NCBI GenBank assembly: GCA_023422735.1
Contig: JAFAGL010000227.1
Coordinates: 1 to 11,840 of the forward strand
Reading direction: 5' to 3'
Length of the DNA: 11,840 nt
DNA from: Pseudomonadota bacterium
GTDB taxonomy: Bacteria; Pseudomonadota; Alphaproteobacteria; Rhizobiales; Rhizobiaceae
In this document: piece after piece, positions 7,010 to 11,840 of the stretch
Layout of the letters: the number at the start of each line of letters is the position of its first letter
Position numbering within the stretch: the first letter of the stretch is position 1
The notes under the pieces: model-generated
Databases searched by the model: none
What the model was told of the DNA's origin: nothing
What the model saw: only the letters and a program-made list of their open reading frames with translations
Program-made: the position numbers and the translations under genes

Positions 7010-7738
7010 ATGGGTCAGCAACTTTCCGGAAAGATAGCAGCAGTCACGGGTGCGGCATCCGGGATCGGGCTCGAATGTGCAAGAGCTATGCTTGCCGAGG
7101 GCGCCCGTGTCTTTCTTGTCGATCGCGCGGGCGATGTGCTGGAAAGAATATGTAGGGAATTGGGGCCGAATGCAGAGCCGCTGGTGATCGATCTTCTCGA
7201 TCCACAAAGCGTCGAGACCATGATGCCCTCCATTCTGAAACAGGCCGGACAGCTCGATATTTTTCACGCCAATGCAGGGTCATATGTGGGCGGGGACGTG
7301 CTCCAGGGCGATCCGGATGCCTGGGACCGGATGCTGAATCTCAATATCAATGCGGTGTTCAGGTCAGTCCATGCGGTCCTGCCGCATATGGTGGAGCGTC
7401 AAACGGGCGACATCATCGTTACGAGTTCGGTTGCGGGTGTCGTGCCGGTGGTATGGGAGCCAATCTATACCGCATCGAAACATGCGGTGCAGGCCTTCGT
7501 GCACACCGTGCGCCGTCAGGTCATCAAGCACAAAATTCGTGTCGGTGCCGTTCAGCCTGGTCCAGTGGTCACCGCGTTGATTGCAGATTGGCCAAAGGAC
7601 AAGCTGGAAGCTGAAAAAGCGGCTGGCGGTTTGATGGAGGCGACGGAAGTCGCGGATGCAATCATCTTCATGCTGACGCGGCCGCGTACAGTCACAATCC
7701 GCGATCTCGTGATCCTGCCACAAAGCACTGACCTTTGA
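7010..7738 (+). CDS. rbtD: Ribitol 2-dehydrogenase, short-chain dehydrogenase family
   Basis: This is predicted to oxidise ribitol to D-ribulose with NAD+ (EC 1.1.1.56), the first step of ribitol use. The 242-residue protein is a classical SDR: cofactor motif TGAASGIG (13-20), Asp38 at the end of the second strand (FLVDR), which favours NAD over NADP, NAG at 88-90, and an Asn in LNLNINA (109-115). The catalytic Ser is in VTSS (139 or 140), followed by Tyr153 and Lys157 (YTASK). Several stretches match Klebsiella ribitol dehydrogenase as I remember it: LDIFHANAG, GDPDAWDR, VVPVVWEPIYTASK, QAFVHTVRRQV, RVGAVQPGPVVTALIADWPK and the C-terminal RDLVILP. The ribosome site AAGGGGG (6998-7004) lies 5 bases before the ATG. 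It is the last gene of the pentitol operon. Another pentitol is the main alternative substrate. Confidence 0.88.
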   Translation: MGQQLSGKIAAVTGAASGIGLECARAMLAEGARVFLVDRAGDVLERICRELGPNAEPLVIDLLDPQSVETMMPSILKQAGQLDIFHANAGSYVGGDVLQGDPDAWDRMLNLNINAVFRSVHAVLPHMVERQTGDIIVTSSVAGVVPVVWEPIYTASKHAVQAFVHTVRRQVIKHKIRVGAVQPGPVVTALIADWPKDKLEAEKAAGGLMEATEVADAIIFMLTRPRTVTIRDLVILPQSTDL

Positions 7739-7843
7739 ATCGCCTGCCTGGTTTCTGAAAATCTCCTAAAGCGCCTGTCCACTACTTGTCAGCATCAGCT
7801 CCCTCAGCTAGTTGGTTGGTAACTTACCAATAAGGCTTTGAGC
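7739..7843. other. Intergenic boundary between the ribitol operon and the TonB-receptor unit
   Basis: This 105-base non-coding gap separates rbtD from the TonB-dependent receptor gene. I see no convincing hairpin-plus-T-run terminator for the upstream operon. The gap is longer than most spacings in the window and contains a perfect palindrome (7816-7830), with a possible weak -35-like TTGTCA at 7786-7791. A matching -10 at 17 bases (TAGTTG, 7809-7814) is poor. It most likely holds the promoter of the downstream unit, but its position is not proven. Confidence 0.5.
7816..7830. promoter_or_regulatory. Candidate operator: perfect 15-base palindrome upstream of the TonB receptor
   Basis: TTGGTAA (7816-7822), one C, then TTACCAA (7824-7830) form a perfect odd-centred palindrome 14 bases before the receptor ATG. 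Its size and symmetry suit a dimeric repressor. The TTGGT...ACCAA ends recall operators of FadR-subfamily GntR regulators, but their usual central spacing is shorter. It does not resemble the classical Fur, Irr or RirA boxes. It would overlap the transcription start or the 5' leader. The regulator is unknown and no regulator gene is in the window. Confidence 0.5.
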
Positions 7844-10006
7844 ATGACTCGCAGGGTGTTTTGGGCGCGCGCCGCATGGTTGTCTGGTTGCGCAGGGGGT
7901 GCGTTGCTATCTGGCGCGTTGACTGGTGACGCGTCGGCTGAACAGGAAACGGTGGTGCAACTTGAGCGCGTTACAGTTACCGCTCGCAACATCGAGGAAC
8001 CGGCGTGGAAACTGCCGTTTGCACTTACCGTCGCTGATGATGAGACATTGCGAAAGCAGGGGCTGCGCGACACGCAGCATCTTGCGCGCCAGGTGCCGAA
8101 TTTCAATCACGCGGATTCCGGTCTGGGCTTTTCAAATCTCGTCAATATGCGCGGTATCGGTTCGTCGTCGGCGCTGATATCGCCGTCAGTGAACTATTAT
8201 ATCGATGGCGTGCCGGTGCCTGCGCGCGTGTTCGATCTGCCGTTGCCGGACGTGGAGCGGGTGGAAGTGCTGCGCGGGCCACAGGGAACGCATTTCGGCC
8301 TCAACTCGCAGGCGGGCGCGGTGAATTTCATAACCGGTGATCCGGCGGATCAGCTGGCCGGCAGTCTCGGCGTCTTATTCGGCTCCCATGGACGCAAGGA
8401 GGTCGATTTCAGTCTGGAAGGGCCGATTTCGAACGGGGTTGCGGGGCAGTTCTCCGGACGGCTGAATGATTTTGACGGCGACATTGCCAATATCATTTAC
8501 AGCGCGCCGGGTGTGATTTCTTCGTCAGAAACCAGTATACGTTCGCGCATATATGGTACGTTGGCGAGTAAGCTGGTTGTTGAGCCGGATGCGGACAACA
8601 GTTTCACGCTGAGCGGCAGCTGGAGCCGCGACAAGCAGCGGCCGACGACCGGTATGTGGCTGGATGATCCCGAATTTCCGCGGAACGCCTTCAATCCTCT
8701 CCCGGAATACGAGGTCGAGGCATGGCGTCTGAGCGGCAAATATGAGCGTGATCTCGGTTGGGCGAACCTGACTGCAACAACCGGCTTCTTTCATTATGCC
8801 ACGTCCTTGGAAGCCGATATTGTCGATGGACTCCTCGGTGCAGCACAGTCTGGCGCTTCTGGCTATATGCTTCAGGTTCCGGGGCTCAATGTGCGGCGCA
8901 TTGACGAGAAAAGCGCGCAGCTCTCGCAGGAAGTGCGGCTTGATGGTGAAAGTGCCGGCGGCACGCGATGGGTAGGCGGTGTCGCTGCCTTGTGGTCGGA
9001 CTTCGATTCCACAACCGACATCACGAGCCTGGCGCTCGCCAATGGCAGTTACCAGGGGCAGATCGAGACCACCAATTTGGCGGTGTTCGGTGAGGTCACG
9101 GTTCCGCTGGCAGATCGCCTGGACTGGATGGGCGGCTTGCGCCTAACCCACGAAAAGAAGGATTTCGAAGGCACTTTCCTTGGCCGAAACGGCGCGCTCG
9201 GATATTTTTCCGAAGCAGGCACGACCGATGATACGTTTCTGACGGGCCGCACCGGCCTTAGCTATGAACTCGGCGACGGGATCGCGGCCTACGCCACCAT
9301 AGCACGGGGCGAGAAAACGGGTGGCTACCTCTTCTACAATCAATTCGCATCGCTGGGCCTGCCGCTTTCTCCTTATGACAGCTCGTATAGCTGGTCTTAC
9401 GAGGCTGGATTGAAGGCCGCGGATATCGGCGGGTGGTTTGACCTTGGCGCCTCGATTTTCTTCAATGATACAACGGATGAACAGCTCTTTACCTTCAATC
9501 CCGTGCTTGGCCGCTTCTCGGTGGTCAACGCCGACACGCGCAGCTATGGCGCCGAGCTTGAGGCTGTGTTCCGGCCGACAAACGGATTCTCCCTAGGTGC
9601 AAATCTGGCGCTTCTGAATGCCCGTATCAGCGGCGGCAACCTCGATGGCAACGAAGTGCCTTACGCGCCGTCGTTCAGCGCGGCACTTTTTGCCGAATAT
9701 CGCCACGACGTTGAGATCGCGCGGTGGGATGGCTCAGCCTATCTGCGGGCCGAATATGGTCACACCGGCGAGCGAATGATTGACCCTGCCAACAGCCGCG
9801 AGCTCCCGGCCTATGATCTTGTCAATCTGCGGGTTGGCTGGCAGGGCGAGCGTTTCGAACTGTTTGGCGCAATCGAGAACCTTTTTGACGAGACTTATGT
9901 GACATCGGCCTTCCAGGCGGGCACGAACCCTGCGGGCGAGCCGGTATTTGCGGGTGTTTCGGGTGAGGGGCGTAGCTACCTCGCCGGGGCACGGATCAAG
10001 TTCTGA
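7844..10006 (+). CDS. TonB-dependent outer-membrane receptor, FyuA/siderophore-receptor type
   Basis: This 720-residue outer-membrane receptor would import a scarce ligand, such as a metal-chelator complex, using TonB energy. An N-terminal signal (about 1-32, cleavage near DASA/EQ) is followed by a TonB-box-like segment, LERVTVTAR (40-48). The plug domain contains RQVPNFN, VNMRGIGSSSA and YYIDGVPVPAR, and then VERVEVLRGPQGTHFGLNSQAGAV is its conserved end, here given as VEVLRGPQGT and NSQAGAVNFIT. The rest is a beta-barrel with alternating residues, a late NLRVGW/IENLFDETYV block and a C-terminal phenylalanine, as needed for outer-membrane assembly. The plug resembles FyuA (yersiniabactin receptor) more than heme or vitamin B12 receptors. 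I chose ATG 7844 with AAGG at 7832-7835; a TTG at 7838 would add two residues. It is followed after 2 bases by the MFS gene. The ligand is unknown. Confidence 0.9.
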   Translation: MTRRVFWARAAWLSGCAGGALLSGALTGDASAEQETVVQLERVTVTARNIEEPAWKLPFALTVADDETLRKQGLRDTQHLARQVPNFNHADSGLGFSNLVNMRGIGSSSALISPSVNYYIDGVPVPARVFDLPLPDVERVEVLRGPQGTHFGLNSQAGAVNFITGDPADQLAGSLGVLFGSHGRKEVDFSLEGPISNGVAGQFSGRLNDFDGDIANIIYSAPGVISSSETSIRSRIYGTLASKLVVEPDADNSFTLSGSWSRDKQRPTTGMWLDDPEFPRNAFNPLPEYEVEAWRLSGKYERDLGWANLTATTGFFHYATSLEADIVDGLLGAAQSGASGYMLQVPGLNVRRIDEKSAQLSQEVRLDGESAGGTRWVGGVAALWSDFDSTTDITSLALANGSYQGQIETTNLAVFGEVTVPLADRLDWMGGLRLTHEKKDFEGTFLGRNGALGYFSEAGTTDDTFLTGRTGLSYELGDGIAAYATIARGEKTGGYLFYNQFASLGLPLSPYDSSYSWSYEAGLKAADIGGWFDLGASIFFNDTTDEQLFTFNPVLGRFSVVNADTRSYGAELEAVFRPTNGFSLGANLALLNARISGGNLDGNEVPYAPSFSAALFAEYRHDVEIARWDGSAYLRAEYGHTGERMIDPANSRELPAYDLVNLRVGWQGERFELFGAIENLFDETYVTSAFQAGTNPAGEPVFAGVSGEGRSYLAGARIKF

Positions 10007-10008
10007 CG

Positions 10009-11214
10009 ATGGCAAGGCAATCCTTCAGAGTGCGCGCGATGCCGCTGCTGGCTGCACTTGCCGCAAACGCGGCCGCGCAGTCATTTCTGCTGGTTGTGTT
10101 GCCGGGGCTGGGTCGTGAACTTGGCTTCACAGGATTGCAGACCGGCGCGATGCTCGGGGTCGGGGCGCTTTTTCTCATGATCTCAGCGCCTTTCTGGGGT
10201 GCTGCGAGCGAAACACGTGGCCGGAAGCCGATATTGGTCATTGGATTGGTTGGCGCTGCCATCGGCCCCGGCCTTACGGCGGCAATCATCGCCCTTAGGG
10301 TTGAAGGCGCTGTCGGCGCGGGTTTCGCTCTGCTGCTCATGTTTTGCGCACGTCTTTTGCAATCTCTGCTTTCAGGCGGATTGCTTCCGGCAGCGCAGGC
10401 TTGGATGGCCGATATCACATCATCGGAAAACAGGGCTGAAGGCATGGGGCTGCTTGGCGGCTCCTATGGCCTGGGCGCAATCGGCGGCGCAGCAGTTGCA
10501 CTTGGCTTCGGCGGGAGCCATCCAGCCATGGCGTTGGGCTTGCTGGCAGCTCTCATCGGTCTCGGTCTCGTTTTTGTCCTTCTGGCTCTTGAACACGTTG
10601 CGAGCCGCGAAAGGCGGCCGCATGCCATGTGGCGCGATCTGGTTCTGGCGCGGATCTGGCCGGGACTCCTGATCACTGCCCTTGGCGTTTGTGTATTCGC
10701 CATTATGCAGCATGTGACGGCGCTGCGGCTGGAAGACAGTTTTCAGATGGTCCGTTCGGATGCAATTTCCTCCGCTGGCGGCATTTTGATGTGCGCAAGC
10801 TTTGCGATGATCCTGACCCAGGCATTCGGTGTCCGCGCGTTGCGCGCGCTGCCTCCGGTGCTGATGCTGGCGGGCAGTCTTATCGCTGTCATGTCCATGC
10901 TTATGGTCGGTTCTGCGGCAACGATTCCCGCTTTGTTTGCGAGCATGGTGGGCATGGGCATCGGGCTCGGTCTGCTTTTGCCGGGTAATCTCGCTTTTCT
11001 GAGCTTTGTCGCAGGCGCGCACGCACAAGGGCGGCTGGCCGGCGTCAACGCCATTGCGCAAGGCATCGGTCTGGCAGCCGGGCCGGTGCTGGGTTCTATC
11101 CTGCATCGTCAATCGCCTGATCTTCCAGGCTTCGTTGCGGCCTTTGGCATGGCGCTGGCGCTTTGTTTGTCGATCATGCTGCGGTGGAGGAGATGGAATG
11201 ACCGTGTTTCCTGA
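10009..11214 (+). CDS. Major facilitator superfamily transporter
   Basis: This 401-residue inner-membrane protein has about 12 hydrophobic segments and the MFS motif A between helices 2 and 3, GAASETRGRKP (residues 64-74), in which Glu-Thr replaces the usual Asp-Arg. A basic central loop near 197-208 (RERRPHAMWRD) divides the two halves. The layout resembles 12-helix TetA-like proton-coupled exporters, but MFS proteins such as FptX and RhtX import siderophores next to their TonB receptors, so the direction cannot be read from sequence. The ATG lies 2 bases after the receptor stop without a clear ribosome site of its own, which suggests translational coupling; an internal ATG at 10039 is a possible alternative. 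The gene overlaps the methyltransferase gene by 17 bases. The cargo is probably the receptor ligand or a product of the methyltransferase. Confidence 0.88.
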   Translation: MARQSFRVRAMPLLAALAANAAAQSFLLVVLPGLGRELGFTGLQTGAMLGVGALFLMISAPFWGAASETRGRKPILVIGLVGAAIGPGLTAAIIALRVEGAVGAGFALLLMFCARLLQSLLSGGLLPAAQAWMADITSSENRAEGMGLLGGSYGLGAIGGAAVALGFGGSHPAMALGLLAALIGLGLVFVLLALEHVASRERRPHAMWRDLVLARIWPGLLITALGVCVFAIMQHVTALRLEDSFQMVRSDAISSAGGILMCASFAMILTQAFGVRALRALPPVLMLAGSLIAVMSMLMVGSAATIPALFASMVGMGIGLGLLLPGNLAFLSFVAGAHAQGRLAGVNAIAQGIGLAAGPVLGSILHRQSPDLPGFVAAFGMALALCLSIMLRWRRWNDRVS

Positions 11215-11840
11215 TCAGGCGGCGCGTGATTACGATCTGCGCATCGTCGGGCTCGTGCCCAGATATATGTCGGCACTTGAAATCATGGCCGCTGCACTTG
11301 CGGCTGAAAGACCTGCACCAAGCCGCGTTCTTGTGCCTGGTTGCGGCACCGGAAGCGAAATAGTGCTGGCGGCTGGCTATCTGCCGGAAGCTCATTTTAC
11401 TGCTTTGGAGCCTTCAGCGGGAATGCTGGAAGCCGCACGCACAAAGCTGGCTGCGGCTGGTCTGGTTGATCGCGTGGCCTTCGTTCAGGGCAGATTGACC
11501 GATCTCGACACCACATTGTACGACGCCGCGATCCTTTCGCTCGTTCTGCATTTTGTGCTCGACAATGGCGAAAAGCAGGCGTTTCTGCGGGAAATCGCTG
11601 TTCGATTGCAACCGGGCGCACCGCTGGTCGTGTTCGATCCTCAGCTGGAGCCTGAGCAGGAAGACGCCTTGTTGCGCTGGCTTTCAGGGCAAGGTCACGC
11701 CGTGGCCGCGGCGAACGCGATTGTCAGCCGGGCTCGCACGCAATGGCATTGCGTTACGTCCGCGCGCCTCGCTGAGCTGTTGGAAAGCGCCGGTTTTCTC
11801 ACCCCGAGGCAGATCTTCAAGGCGTTCAACTATGTCGCGA
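11198..11840 (+). CDS. Class I SAM-dependent methyltransferase (3' partial)
   Basis: An open frame starts at ATG 11198 and runs without a stop to the window end, giving 214 residues. It has the order of a class I (Rossmann-fold) methyltransferase: SAM-binding motif I VLVPGCGTGSE (44-54), an acidic residue Glu71 after the second strand (TALEPSAGML), motif at 112-120 (ILSLVLHFV), and LQPGAPLVVFD (137-147) for the strand 5 region. The Shine-Dalgarno GGAGGAG (11186-11192) is 5 bases before the ATG, and the gene overlaps the end of the MFS gene by 17 bases, so the two are clearly coupled. The methyl acceptor is unknown. Since the operon starts with a receptor and a transporter, a small molecule is more likely than DNA or RNA, but this is inference. 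Because the 3' end is missing, the C-terminal substrate region cannot be judged. Confidence 0.87.
   Translation, partial: MTVFPDQAARDYDLRIVGLVPRYMSALEIMAAALAAERPAPSRVLVPGCGTGSEIVLAAGYLPEAHFTALEPSAGMLEAARTKLAAAGLVDRVAFVQGRLTDLDTTLYDAAILSLVLHFVLDNGEKQAFLREIAVRLQPGAPLVVFDPQLEPEQEDALLRWLSGQGHAVAAANAIVSRARTQWHCVTSARLAELLESAGFLTPRQIFKAFNYVA

Noticed and set aside
7816..7830. Fur, Irr or RirA iron box
   Set aside because: The palindrome lacks TGA-N9-TCA and the TTTAGAA-type pattern of the Irr element.
7838..7843. TTG start for the TonB receptor
   Set aside because: It adds only two residues, and the ATG at 7844 is better spaced from AAGG at 7832-7835; it cannot be fully excluded.
7880..7891. Lipobox-like LSGC (residues 13-16) in the TonB receptor signal
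   Set aside because: The hydrophobic stretch before it is too short and broken by Arg; the hydrophobic segment continues past the Cys to a normal ASA cleavage site, and TonB receptors are not usually lipoproteins.
10420..11112. 230-residue minus-strand frame inside the MFS gene
   Set aside because: It is rich in His, Gln, Arg and Asp, typical of antisense reading of a membrane protein, with no start signal and no domain.
1..11840. Mobile element, CRISPR array or RNA gene
   Set aside because: No transposase or integrase motifs, no regularly spaced repeats and no tRNA- or rRNA-like sequence were noticed on either strand.

Overview
The window looks like a chromosomal or megaplasmid stretch of an alphaproteobacterium, probably of the Rhizobiales (Brucella/Ochrobactrum/rhizobium type). 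This is inferred from moderately high GC with alphaproteobacterial-style codon use, MalFGK-type polyol ABC transporter genes mixed with catabolic genes, and a twin-arginine signal on the binding protein. No rRNA, tRNA, CRISPR or insertion sequence is visible, and all convincing genes lie on the + strand.

Region 1 (1-7738) reads as a ribitol (adonitol) uptake and catabolism operon. The order is inner-membrane permease 1 (its 5' part lies outside the window), permease 2, periplasmic solute-binding protein, FAD-dependent oxidoreductase, FGGY-family D-ribulokinase (rbtK), MalK/UgpC-type ATPase, and short-chain ribitol 2-dehydrogenase (rbtD). The proposed flow is: binding protein, two permeases and the ATPase import ribitol; RbtD oxidises it to D-ribulose with NAD+; RbtK makes D-ribulose 5-phosphate, which enters the pentose phosphate pathway. 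The dehydrogenase and kinase are recognised with good confidence from family-specific sequence. Ribitol as transported substrate is inferred from them. The FAD oxidoreductase has no obvious step in this pathway and is the main puzzle of the region. Intergenic hairpins follow the binding-protein gene, precede the kinase gene and precede rbtD. They may set unequal expression within one transcript.

Region 2 (7739-11840) is a separate unit. A 105-base gap holding a perfect 15-base palindrome leads into a TonB-dependent outer-membrane receptor of the FyuA/siderophore-receptor type, an MFS transporter starting 2 bases after the receptor stop, and a SAM-dependent methyltransferase overlapping the MFS gene by 17 bases and running off the window end. 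The tight coupling suggests one operon for uptake, export or modification of a metallophore or another small molecule. The ligand cannot be read from the sequence, and no biosynthetic enzyme other than the methyltransferase is in view.

No regulator gene is present, so control of both units must come from outside the window.
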